Positions 7,987-14,751 are shown, numbered from the stretch's first letter. The stretch is DNA of 15,788 bases from Phycisphaerales bacterium (GCA_003485185.1 DNAS01000075.1:13498-29285); one strand, 5' to 3'. Numbers and translations: made by a program. The notes: a model not told the origin generated them from the letters alone.

Positions 7987-8143
7987 AACGATTTCAAGGC
8001 CGCCCCGGAGGCCCGGCCGGTGAATACCTATGATTACTCATTCTAATAGTTCCGGACAGCCGGATAATGCGAAATAACGTCCGGCCGGGCGTGGAAGATT
8101 TCCTCAAGTTTTTCCGCCACCCGTGACGAAAACAAATAAGTTT

Positions 8144-8176
8144 GACCCGGATACGGACGTCCGGGTCGGATTTTTC
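8144..8176 (+). promoter_or_regulatory. Leader hairpin with T run, terminator or attenuator-like
   Basis: GACCCGGA (8144-8151) and TCCGGGTC (8160-8167) form a perfect 8-bp stem with an 8-base loop, followed by GGATTTTTC. The form is that of an intrinsic terminator. The gene on its left (purF) is divergent, so it has no plus-strand gene to end and instead stands 32 bases before the ATG at 8208. It may attenuate that gene or block stray transcription. The rest of the 278-base gap (7930-8207) shows only GC-rich short inverted repeats around 8053-8083. Confidence 0.5.
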
Positions 8177-8207
8177 ATTTATCTCTCGTTCTGGCAAGGG
8201 GTTGAAT

Positions 8208-9683
8208 ATGTTCTCCTACTTCACGCAGTTCCTGTCCCGCTTCGAGTCCAAAACCATCCGCCTGATCGTCCTGGCCGCGCTGGGCGTGCTGGTGGCGGCC
8301 GTCGTCCTCGGAAGCTTCATCCGCTGGCTGCGCCGGCGGAAGCAGCACTCGCCAACGGCGTGGACCGGTCTGCTGACCGACTCGGCCGGCGGCGTGCTCA
8401 AGGCGCTGATCGGGCTGGCCGTCGTCGTCGGACTGTGCCTGCACCTGAAATTCGAGGGCAAGGAATTCACGCGACTGCGCGGCGGAGTGTCGGACCGGAA
8501 CCGCGCTGCCGTCGAGACCATCTGGGGCCGACCGCACGTGCAGCGCGAGCTGTCTGTGCACCTGCAATACCCCACCACGCACTACTACGACAAGGACGGG
8601 CTGGAGATCGACATGGAGCGACTGGCTGCCACGACGACCCAGCCGATCAGCTTCCGCAAGGAGATCCGCCAGAACGTCGTGCCGGGCAACCCGGTTCTTT
8701 CAGCCGATCACCGCATCGATCTGACGCCCAACTATCGCCGCAAGGGCACGGGCACGTATCCGGGCTTCGAGACGCGGGCGACGTTCCGCTACAAGTTCCG
8801 CAACTTCTCCGAACGCAAGGTCGAGGCGCGGTTCCATTTCCCCATGCCCGCGCGGCAGGGGCTGGTCGACGAGATCGACGTCCGCATCGACGGAAAGCCC
8901 GTCGCGCAGAAGCTTGTCATGGACGGCGAGGCCATCCGCTGGGGCATGGACCTGGCGGCGGGGGAGCAGCACGAGTTGAGCATCGCCTACCATAGCCGTG
9001 GGCTCGACCACCTGCGCCTCGAGCCCGGCGCGGGGCGCGAGATGGAGCAGTACCGCATCGAGATGCTCTGCCGCGAGATGCGCAAGGACGACCTGAACTA
9101 TCCCGTCGGCTGCATGACCCCCACGGACATTGCTCCGGCCGCCGACGGCAGCGGCGTGCTGCTGACGTGGAACCTGCGCAGCGCCGTCTCGCGCCTGGGC
9201 ATGGGCGTGGTCCTTCCTCGCCCGCGGCAGGAGGGCTACCGCGCCTCGCAGGTGCTGGACGCGGCGCCGATGGGCTTGGTGCTTCTGCTGACGATGGTGC
9301 TGGTGACGCATCTGCTGGGCGGAAAGGGTCCGCACTGGCTGGTGATGTTCCTGCTGGCCGTCGCGTACGACCTGCACTACCTGCTGACGGCTTCGCTGTC
9401 GGACTACGCGCCGGGACTGTACGGGGGGCTGGCGATCTCCGCAGGCGCCACGACGATTTTGGCGGCGATGCTGTCGCTGAAGTGGGACGCCCGTTTCCAG
9501 GCCGTCGCGACGGTGGTGTTCTTCGCGGTCTTCGCGGCGGGCTGGCCGCTGCTGAAACTCAGCGAAGACGAAATCCTGTGGACGACGGTGCTGTATGTGG
9601 TTCTATTGACATATGTTGTGGTCTTGGCGGTCCGGATGCGTCGTCGGCTGACGGCCGCAGAGGTGTCGCCACAAGTCCCGTAA
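8208..9683 (+). CDS. CreD-like multi-spanning membrane protein
   Basis: The 491-residue product has two N-terminal spans (about 18-38 and 61-80), a large extracytoplasmic domain (about 85-350) rich in beta-strand patterns, and five C-terminal spans (about 354-371, 376-394, 404-422, 430-449, 456-475). Topology and several sequence cues recall CreD (PF06123): the region WLVMFLLAVAYDLHYLLTASL with SDYAPGLYGG resembles CreD's segment around LLLSLSEHIGF, and KLSEDEILWTTVLYVV resembles its QLEDYALLLGS segment. CreD is an inner-membrane protein of the CreBC envelope-stress regulon in enterobacteria; its biochemical role is unclear. No creB or creC lies here. The ATG at 8208 has AAGGGG about 6 bases upstream; an in-frame TTG at 8142 lies inside the leader hairpin and is rejected. 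The assignment is by pattern memory only. Confidence 0.7.
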   Translation: MFSYFTQFLSRFESKTIRLIVLAALGVLVAAVVLGSFIRWLRRRKQHSPTAWTGLLTDSAGGVLKALIGLAVVVGLCLHLKFEGKEFTRLRGGVSDRNRAAVETIWGRPHVQRELSVHLQYPTTHYYDKDGLEIDMERLAATTTQPISFRKEIRQNVVPGNPVLSADHRIDLTPNYRRKGTGTYPGFETRATFRYKFRNFSERKVEARFHFPMPARQGLVDEIDVRIDGKPVAQKLVMDGEAIRWGMDLAAGEQHELSIAYHSRGLDHLRLEPGAGREMEQYRIEMLCREMRKDDLNYPVGCMTPTDIAPAADGSGVLLTWNLRSAVSRLGMGVVLPRPRQEGYRASQVLDAAPMGLVLLLTMVLVTHLLGGKGPHWLVMFLLAVAYDLHYLLTASLSDYAPGLYGGLAISAGATTILAAMLSLKWDARFQAVATVVFFAVFAAGWPLLKLSEDEILWTTVLYVVLLTYVVVLAVRMRRRLTAAEVSPQVP

Positions 9684-9712
9684 TCCCTGAATAATCTGCG
9701 AAGTTGGGACAG

Positions 9713-9742
9713 AACGGAGTAAGGGCGAACCCTTACTCCGTT
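9713..9742 (+). terminator. 13-bp hairpin terminator of the CreD-like gene
   Basis: AACGGAGTAAGGG and CCCTTACTCCGTT pair perfectly over 13 bp around a CGAA tetraloop, 29 bases after the stop codon. The tail TTCGTTC is only moderately T-rich. It separates the gene from the next promoter. Confidence 0.75.
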
Positions 9743-9770
9743 TCGTTCAACGTCTTGCAAAGTTTTTGTG

Positions 9771-9798
9771 TTGACAATTCTACAAATCTGCATATCAT
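9771..9798 (+). promoter_or_regulatory. Near-consensus sigma-70 promoter of the first PEP-CTERM gene
   Basis: TTGACA (9771-9776) and TATCAT (9793-9798) are separated by 16 bases. Transcription should start near 9805, leaving a leader of about 78 bases. Confidence 0.75.
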
Positions 9799-9843
9799 GA
9801 TAATAACTCGCTCACGTCTTGCCTCCTGGCGGCACTGACCGGG

Positions 9844-9882
9844 GGGAATGCTCGCGGAATGCAAAAAGAAGGAGGCATTCCC
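9844..9882 (+). promoter_or_regulatory. Leader with two alternative hairpins around the Shine-Dalgarno sequence
   Basis: GCATTCCC (9875-9882), directly before the ATG at 9883, can pair with GGGAATGC (9844-9851) over 8 bp, or over 7 bp with a second GGAATGC copy (9856-9862). The two pairings exclude each other. The ribosome binding site AAGGAGG (9869-9875) lies mostly in the loop, with its last G in the stem. This suggests translational control, but no ligand or partner is apparent. Confidence 0.5.
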
Positions 9883-10584
9883 ATGTCGCTGCGCACGATG
9901 CTCGTCGTACGCAAATGGGTCGCAATGTGCCTGGCGATGTTCGGGTTCGCGAGGTTTGCCCGAGGCGACATCCTCGTCTACGAAACGCCTGCCGGCTCGG
10001 AGGTCAACGACGAGTCGGTCTGGGCCCGCGCCACCTTCACCACCGCCGCGGACCAGGTCACGATTGTGCTGGAGAATCTCCAGGCGGACCCGAAAACGGT
10101 CGCGCAGTGTCTCAGCGGACTGCGGTTTACCTTCAGCACCGGCCAGTCCAGCGGCAGCCTGTCGTCCGGCAGCGGCGTGGAGCGGACGATCGCCTCGGAC
10201 GGCACGTACAGCGTGGGCGGCACGGCCGCAGCCGGCTGGAGCTTGAGCGTGACGGGCACGGAGTTCTTCCTCACGCTGCTGGGCACGACCACGGCGCCGG
10301 CGCACACGATCATCGGCCCGCCCAATGCCTTGGACTTGTATGAGAATGCGAACAAATCGATTACGGGCGATCCGCACAATCCGTTCCTGGGTCTGAGCGC
10401 CACGTTCGTCCTCAGCGTGCCGGGCGTGACGGCCGAATCGGGAATCAGCTCGGTGACGTTCTGTTTCAACACCTCCCCGGGCTCGGAAATTACGGGAACG
10501 CCGATTCCAGTGCCCGAGCCGGCCGCCTTGAGCCTGCTGGCCTTGGGCGGCGCGTGTTTGCTGATCCGCCGGCGAAAAGCCTGA
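9883..10584 (+). CDS. PEP-CTERM sorted secreted protein, first of a tandem pair
   Basis: The 233-residue product has a signal peptide (1-28, ending ARFARG), a beta-rich mature domain and a C-terminal sorting tail: VPEP (210-213), a hydrophobic span (about 214-228) and RRRKA. Such tails are recognised by exosortase-type transpeptidases, and the protein is released to the outer surface or extracellular matrix. No exosortase lies in this window. Two cysteines (C76, C194), shared with the neighbour, could form a disulfide. AAGGAGG with 7-base spacing decides for the ATG at 9883; an in-frame ATG at 9859 lies upstream of that site and within the leader hairpin. The mature region matches the product at 10831 for about three quarters of positions by eye. 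The function of the mature domain is not known to me. Confidence 0.88.
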   Translation: MSLRTMLVVRKWVAMCLAMFGFARFARGDILVYETPAGSEVNDESVWARATFTTAADQVTIVLENLQADPKTVAQCLSGLRFTFSTGQSSGSLSSGSGVERTIASDGTYSVGGTAAAGWSLSVTGTEFFLTLLGTTTAPAHTIIGPPNALDLYENANKSITGDPHNPFLGLSATFVLSVPGVTAESGISSVTFCFNTSPGSEITGTPIPVPEPAALSLLALGGACLLIRRRKA

Positions 10585-10617
10585 AAACCATCACGCCGGA
10601 AGGGATTACGAATATGG

Positions 10618-10650
10618 CCGTTGCCTGTTTCCCATCCGGGGCAGGCACGG
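10618..10650 (+). terminator. Weak hairpin after the first PEP-CTERM gene
   Basis: CCGT-T-GCCTG (10618-10627) pairs with CAGGCACGG (10642-10650) over 9 bp with one bulged T and a 14-base loop. It lies 34 bases after the stop codon but has no T run. It may be a terminator; nothing better lies between the two paralogues. Confidence 0.3.
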
Positions 10651-10709
10651 CGTCGGGATCGGAACAGCCATTATTCCCATGGGCGAAAGTAGTTGAATGC
10701 GATTCTGCA

Positions 10710-10738
10710 TTGACATTCTGCGGGGTGGGGTCTATGAT
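10710..10738 (+). promoter_or_regulatory. Near-consensus sigma-70 promoter of the second PEP-CTERM gene
   Basis: TTGACA (10710-10715) and TATGAT (10733-10738) have the ideal 17-base spacing. Transcription should start near 10745, giving a leader of about 85 bases. The second paralogue is therefore probably transcribed on its own. Confidence 0.75.
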
Positions 10739-10768
10739 TAGGGCAAAGGAGCGGTTTTGCTCGCAAGA

Positions 10769-10790
10769 CTTGGCTTCGTGGAAGACCAAG
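10769..10790 (+). promoter_or_regulatory. Leader hairpin of the second PEP-CTERM gene
   Basis: CTTGGCTTC (10769-10777) pairs with GAAG-A-CCAAG (10781-10790) over 9 bp with one bulged A and a GTG loop. It lies in the predicted 5' leader, 40 bases before the start codon. No known riboswitch was recognised around it. Confidence 0.4.
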
Positions 10791-10830
10791 CATCGGAGGA
10801 CGGGGCTCAGAAGTAAGTGAGGGTAGTTCC

Positions 10831-11529
10831 ATGGTTTCGCGCTGCGTATTCGCGCCGATGTTGCGCAGATTTTGCGCGCTGGGGATTGTGCTGGTTGGGG
10901 TGTCGGGACCGGCCCTTGGCGCCATCATCGTGTATGAAACTCCCGCCGGTTCAGCATTTAGCGGCGAATCGGTCTGGGCCCGCGCCACGTTCACCACCGC
11001 CGTGAACCAGGTGACGATCGTGCTGGAGAACCTCCAGGCCGATCAGAAGTCGGTCGGGCAGTGTCTCAGCGGTCTGCGATTCATCCTCAGCACCGGCCAG
11101 TCCAGCGGCGCCCTGTCGTCCAGCAACGGCGTGGAGCGGACGGTCGCCACGAACGGAACCTACAGCGACGGCGGCACGGTCAGCGTCGGCTGGCAAATGA
11201 GCGTGACGGGGGAGGAGTTTTTCCTCACGCTGCTGGGCACGAGCATGTCGCCGAAACACACGATCCTCGGCCCGCCGAACGCCTCGGATGTCTACGCCCG
11301 GGCGAACAACTCCATCAATGGCAGTTCCCACAATCCGTTCCTGGGCGAAAGCGCCGCGTTCGTCCTCAGCGTTCCGGGCGTGACGGCTGGATCGGGAATC
11401 AGCTCGGTGACGTTCTGCTTCAACACCTCGCCGGGTTCCGAGATCTACGTTCCCGAGCCGGCCGCCCTGAGCCTGCTGGGCCTGGGCGGCGCATGCCTGG
11501 TGTTCCGCCGCCGACGTCGGCAATCCTGA
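10831..11529 (+). CDS. PEP-CTERM sorted secreted protein, second of a tandem pair
   Basis: The 232-residue product has a signal peptide (1-30, ending GPALG before AIIVYETP), a mature domain nearly colinear with that of the gene at 9883, and the tail VPEP (207-210), a hydrophobic span and RRRRRQS. Differences from its twin concentrate in the signal peptide, in short surface-like stretches (about 41-45 and 153-167), and just before the PEP motif, where it lacks a six-residue insert (TGTPIP). Both cysteines (C78, C196) are kept. The start ATG has GAGG about 8 bases upstream. It has its own promoter, so the copies can be expressed differently. The pair is a tandem duplication old enough for the signal peptides to have diverged. 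Function beyond surface or matrix location is unknown. Confidence 0.88.
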   Translation: MVSRCVFAPMLRRFCALGIVLVGVSGPALGAIIVYETPAGSAFSGESVWARATFTTAVNQVTIVLENLQADQKSVGQCLSGLRFILSTGQSSGALSSSNGVERTVATNGTYSDGGTVSVGWQMSVTGEEFFLTLLGTSMSPKHTILGPPNASDVYARANNSINGSSHNPFLGESAAFVLSVPGVTAGSGISSVTFCFNTSPGSEIYVPEPAALSLLGLGGACLVFRRRRRQS

Positions 11530-11542
11530 GGGAGTGAAAACA

Positions 11543-11571
11543 CACCCTCAAGCAGACAATGCTTGAGGGTG
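11543..11571. terminator. 11-bp hairpin between convergent genes
   Basis: CACCCTCAAGC (11543-11553) and GCTTGAGGGTG (11561-11571) pair perfectly around the loop AGACAAT. It lies 13 bases after the second PEP-CTERM stop and 64 bases beyond the minus-strand lipoprotein stop. On the minus strand the stem is followed by TGTTTTC, so it fits best as that gene's terminator, but it may act both ways. Confidence 0.7.
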
Positions 11572-11635
11572 GCGCCCCCTGTGATCTGCCGTCGCGGATC
11601 ATCCGTTCGCAGGGTGTCGTCAGGGCATCGAAGCG

Positions 11636-12433
11636 TCACGATGAACGCTTGTTGCGAGGCGGACCTTTCGCTGCCATCGCCCGTGCGGAGACCTGCTGGA
11701 GCAGGGGGCGGACGGCCTCGCGCAGGTCCGACAGGGCGGCTACCGGCACGCTGCGAGCGAGCTTCGCGCGGTGAATCTTCACCGCCGCAGCCGTGGTCAG
11801 GGCGTTTTGGCGCGCGTCGCCGGTGGCCGTGCCCAGGATGACGCCCGTGCGGCAGTCCACGAGGATCGCCTGGCAGACGGTGCGGTGTTCGAGCGTGGTT
11901 CCCGGCACGAGCCAGAGGCCCGCGAAGGTCCAGTAGAGCACGGCAGCGTCGTTGAAATTCTCCACCTCGCTGTCGCCCTGCATGTAGACCAGCAGCAGTT
12001 CGCAGTGCAGCCTGGCCGCCGCCACGCGCAGGGTCCGCAGCGACAGGTCCGGCTCGCCCGTCGTGCCCGCCGCAAGATTGCTGACCGGCTGGACGCCGTG
12101 GATTCCCCGCACGCCCACCGCGGCGCGCTCCCACAGTTGGAGTTCCTCGGCCTCGATTCGCTCGAGGCGCGGCTGGTATCCGTAGCAACGGCTGGCGATC
12201 TTCGCCACCGCCAGCGTGGTGGGGAGCTTGGCGCGGATGTCCAGGTCGAGCAGGTTGGCGATCTCGCCGTCGGTCGCGGCCTGGCGGAGTTTGACCGCCT
12301 GCGCGGCGTCCTCGACGACGCCCGATCGCGACAGGTCCGCGACGGGCGCCGCCAGCTTGTGATGGGTTTCGCAGCCAATGGAAACCAGTCCAACCATCGT
12401 CGTCAAGGCCAGCAGCATCGTTCGTCCGGTCAT
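11636..12433 (-). CDS. Lipoprotein of unknown function, possibly CsgG/TolB-N-like fold
   Basis: The 265-residue product has a short signal sequence ending in the lipobox-like VSIGC (Cys21), so it is probably a lipoprotein facing the periplasm. Residues about 130-210 alternate strands and helices in the order LRVAAARLHCELLLVY, CQAILVDCRTG, VILGTATGD. This order recalls the CsgG/TolB N-terminal type of fold, in which a helix is followed by a strand and then by a 'tGe' turn; that is a weak inference. A nonpolar stretch (VLYWTFAGLWLVPG, 165-178) sits in the middle. The ATG has GAAAGGAA 6 bases upstream. The gene diverges from the ECF sigma operon across about 136 bases, which makes it a plausible target of that sigma factor. 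I do not recognise the family. Confidence 0.78.
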   Translation of the reverse strand: MTGRTMLLALTTMVGLVSIGCETHHKLAAPVADLSRSGVVEDAAQAVKLRQAATDGEIANLLDLDIRAKLPTTLAVAKIASRCYGYQPRLERIEAEELQLWERAAVGVRGIHGVQPVSNLAAGTTGEPDLSLRTLRVAAARLHCELLLVYMQGDSEVENFNDAAVLYWTFAGLWLVPGTTLEHRTVCQAILVDCRTGVILGTATGDARQNALTTAAAVKIHRAKLARSVPVAALSDLREAVRPLLQQVSARAMAAKGPPRNKRSS

Positions 12434-12569
12434 GGCGGGTTCCTTTCGTGTCGGAGTTCACCGAGGCATATCCGCGCCGCGCGTCGATGCGCAAAAAAAT
12501 CGCGCCGCCTTGACGCGCCGCGGCGGGCCTGCGAAGATTTCCGGCGGCAATTCGGGAGCGGGTAACGAC

Positions 12570-13121
12570 TTGGCGGACGAACGGGAACTGGTCAGGCTGG
12601 CGCTGCATGGCGAACGCGCCGCGTTCGAGCAACTCTACGCCGCCCACGCACGGCGGGTGCTGGCGTACCTGTACCGCTGCGGGTTCGCGCCGGCGACGGC
12701 AGACGATCTCGTCCAGGAAACCTTCCTCCGCGCGTATGCCTCGCTGGAGACGTTCGACGGCGAGCGCGGCGGATTTTCCACGTGGGTGGGCGCCATCGCC
12801 CGCAACGCCGCCCGCAAGCACTGGGCACGGCGGAAGGACGGCGAGAGTTTCGACCCGGAACTGGCCGAGCAGGTGCTGGCCGGCGGCGAGGATCCCGCCT
12901 CGACGGCCGGGAACAACGAGGAAATCTCCGCCGTGCGCGCCTGCGTGGAGACGCTGCCGGAAGAATTGAGGCGGATCGTCCGCCTGCGATACGTGGAGGG
13001 GCGCACGACGCGGGGCGTTGCGGCTGCGGCGGGCCTGCCCGAGGCCACCGTCCGCCTGCGCCTGGAACAGGCCGGCGAACTGCTTGCCCGTTGCCTGCGG
13101 TCGAAAGGTGTGCTGGAATGA
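12570..13121 (+). CDS. ECF-type RNA polymerase sigma factor
   Basis: A TTG start at 12570 gives 183 residues, the usual ECF size. Region 2 spans about 7-88, with DDLVQETFLRAY (45-56) and the WVGAIARNAARKHWARR helix. Region 4 spans about 120-178, with LPEELRRIVRLRYVEG and the recognition helix near LPEATVRLRLEQAGELL. The frame is open upstream to an ATG at 12378, but that start would overlap the divergent lipoprotein gene and add about 64 residues of basic, unstructured sequence with no family match. No ATG or GTG lies nearer, and the ribosome binding site before the TTG is weak (GGGAG at 12 bases), so the exact start is uncertain. The next gene begins 42 bases on and sits in the anti-sigma position. 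Its target promoters are not identifiable here. Confidence 0.88.
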   Translation: MADERELVRLALHGERAAFEQLYAAHARRVLAYLYRCGFAPATADDLVQETFLRAYASLETFDGERGGFSTWVGAIARNAARKHWARRKDGESFDPELAEQVLAGGEDPASTAGNNEEISAVRACVETLPEELRRIVRLRYVEGRTTRGVAAAAGLPEATVRLRLEQAGELLARCLRSKGVLE

Positions 13122-13163
13122 CCTGCGCGCCGGGCGGCGGGGCGGATATAGGATAGCGGCACG

Positions 13164-14255
13164 ATGAGCGAAGAACCGAACCAACCCGACAATCGCCTGG
13201 ACGGGCTGCTGCGTCGGTGGGGCGCCGACGAGGCCGTCCGCGCCGCGCGTCCCGCGGCGGCGCCCCCGACGGCCCGCGCGCGGGCGCACGCGCCGGCCAA
13301 ACGACGCCCCGGCGAGCGACGCCTGCCCTGGGCGGCGCTGGCGGCTGCCGCCATCCTGCTCTGCGCCCTGAGCTTCTGGGCCGGCTCGATGCTGCCAGGC
13401 CCGCAGCGCGTCTCTTCGCCCGCGCCCGGCGCCGCAGGCGAACTCGAATCCGCCCGCAAGGCGCTCGCGCAGGCCCGCGCCGACGCGCAGGCCGCGCGGA
13501 ACGCACAGAAGACCGCCGAAACCCAGCTCGCCGACCGGCAGAAGGAACTCGCCCGCTTCGGCGAACTGGAAAGCCGGTGGGAGGAGGAGAAAAAGTCCCT
13601 CCTCCAGCGCTACGAGAATTCGCTGGCCAAGCTCCGCGGCGAGAGCGAGGCCAAGGACGAGGCCCTGACCGCCGCTAAGGCTCGCGCCGACGAGACGAGC
13701 GCCCAGCTCGTCAAGGCGCAACAGGAACTGGTCGCAGCGGAGGCCGACAAGAAGGCAGCCGCCGACCTGGAACGCCTGCGGAAGGAATTCGCCACCGAGA
13801 CTGCCCGCCTGCGGGAGCTTCACGGAAAGGCCGTCACCGAGGCGCGGGCGGCGGGCGACGACCTGACGGCGCTGAAGGCCCGCCAGTCGCAACTGTTCCG
13901 CGAGGCGCAGATGGCGTACCTGAACGTGGCCGCCCCCACCGAGGCGGGGCTCCAGGCGCGGCAGACGGCCGCGCGGCGGAGCCTGCTGGCCGCGCGATGC
14001 GGGCAGGTGGAAAAGAATGCCCGCGCCGAGGAAACCCGCAAGATCATCGCCCGCCTCGAGGTCGTCCTGACCCGCCTGGACCTGCTGGACTCGTATGACG
14101 CGCGGGCCGAAGACGCCTTCGCCTCGCTGGTTTCCCAGGATGGGCTGCTGGCGCGCATCGAGACGGTGCTGGCGGCCGGCGCCGAACCGGAGAGCGTCCG
14201 CCTCCTGCTGCTGGAAAGCCGCCTCGTCCTGACGGGGGTGAACCGTGTGGGCTGA
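13164..14255 (+). CDS. Membrane-anchored coiled-coil protein, probable anti-sigma factor
   Basis: The 363-residue product has a short cytoplasmic N-terminus (about 1-54) with RLDGLLRRWGADEA near 11-24. One membrane span follows (about 55-77), then a long Ala/Glu/Lys/Arg-rich coiled coil (about 92-245) and a helical C-terminal part. Position directly after an ECF sigma gene, one span and a small cytoplasmic segment fit an anti-sigma factor. The zinc-binding His-x3-Cys-x2-Cys motif of classical anti-sigma domains is absent; the cytoplasmic segment contains no Cys. The role is therefore inferred from position. The periplasmic coiled coil could sense the envelope or scaffold partners such as the TPR lipoprotein encoded next, whose start overlaps this gene by 11 bases. 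The ATG has AGGA about 10 bases upstream. Confidence 0.8.
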   Translation: MSEEPNQPDNRLDGLLRRWGADEAVRAARPAAAPPTARARAHAPAKRRPGERRLPWAALAAAAILLCALSFWAGSMLPGPQRVSSPAPGAAGELESARKALAQARADAQAARNAQKTAETQLADRQKELARFGELESRWEEEKKSLLQRYENSLAKLRGESEAKDEALTAAKARADETSAQLVKAQQELVAAEADKKAAADLERLRKEFATETARLRELHGKAVTEARAAGDDLTALKARQSQLFREAQMAYLNVAAPTEAGLQARQTAARRSLLAARCGQVEKNARAEETRKIIARLEVVLTRLDLLDSYDARAEDAFASLVSQDGLLARIETVLAAGAEPESVRLLLLESRLVLTGVNRVG

Positions 14256-14700
14256 CCGGACAAAAACGCTGTGGATCGTCGCGGCGCTGCTGGCGGGGTG
14301 CCAGGCCGCACCACAACTCATCGTGCCTCCGGGCGACGGAACCACCGAGCCGGCCCGCGCCATCGGGCCCGGACAGGCCGAGGCCGATTTCGACGAGGCC
14401 GTCGCCATGACCGCGCGCGGCGAGTACGATGCCGCGCTGTCCCCGTTCCGCCGCGCGCTGGCGGGGTACGACGCCTTCGGGCCCGCCCAGCGGGCGGCAG
14501 AGTGCCTGTTCTGGCTGGGCTTCTGCCACGAAAAGCTCCAGCGCCGCACCGAGGCTGAGGCCCACTACCGACAGCTCCTGACCCACTACGCCGCGTATCG
14601 CGCGGCCCGGCTGGCCGAGGCGCGACTCCTCCGCATGCAGGCCCACCCCGTCGCGCCGGAACCGCTGCCCCTGACGCCCGACACCGCGCCGGGACCGTAA
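14245..14700 (+). CDS. Small TPR lipoprotein
   Basis: The 151-residue product starts at GTG 14245, inside the end of the preceding gene, with GGGGG about 6 bases upstream. A short signal peptide ends in a textbook lipobox, LLAGC (Cys19), so the mature protein should be lipid-anchored. Residues about 45-132 hold two or three TPR-like helical pairs, for example FDEAVAMTARGEYDAALSPF, then ECLFWLGFCHEKLQRRTEAE and HYRQLL. TPR repeats mediate protein contacts. The C-terminus is Pro-rich. Overlap with the coiled-coil gene makes it the third gene of the sigma operon and suggests a physical link to the coiled-coil protein. The specific role is unknown. Confidence 0.82.
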   Translation: MWADRTKTLWIVAALLAGCQAAPQLIVPPGDGTTEPARAIGPGQAEADFDEAVAMTARGEYDAALSPFRRALAGYDAFGPAQRAAECLFWLGFCHEKLQRRTEAEAHYRQLLTHYAAYRAARLAEARLLRMQAHPVAPEPLPLTPDTAPGP

Positions 14701-14751
14701 CGCGACATCCTTCACCTTCTCATCGACCCCGCGAAAAGCGGAATTCCAGCA

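Noticed and set aside
6391..8046. Long plus-strand open frame opposite purF
   Set aside because: purF is unmistakable by its motifs; the opposite frame has no recognisable domain and continues through the purF promoter region.
8142..8207. TTG start extending the CreD-like protein by 22 residues
   Set aside because: It lies within the leader hairpin and has no ribosome binding site; the ATG at 8208 has AAGGGG at good spacing.
9859..9882. Alternative ATG for the first PEP-CTERM gene
   Set aside because: The perfect AAGGAGG lies downstream of this ATG and serves the one at 9883; the added residues spoil the N-terminus of the signal peptide.
10554..10820. Small open frame between the PEP-CTERM genes
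   Set aside because: It overlaps the end of the first gene and the promoter of the second, lacks a ribosome binding site and has no recognisable feature.
10741..10830. Cyclic-di-GMP riboswitch in the second PEP-CTERM leader
   Set aside because: GGGCAAAGG and CGCAAG words look suggestive, but the conserved core order and the GAAA tetraloop of that riboswitch are missing.
12510..12538. TTGACG-17-GAAGAT as a promoter for the sigma gene
   Set aside because: The -10 matches only three of six bases; position fits a start near 12546, but support is too weak to list.
12378..12569. Longer sigma factor from the ATG at 12378
   Set aside because: It would overlap the divergent lipoprotein's start and add a basic tail not seen in ECF sigma factors; the TTG at 12570 gives the usual length.
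11445..14549. Minus-strand open frame of about 1,030 residues
   Set aside because: It runs antisense to the sigma operon and through two terminator-bounded genes; the product is compositionally biased with no domain.
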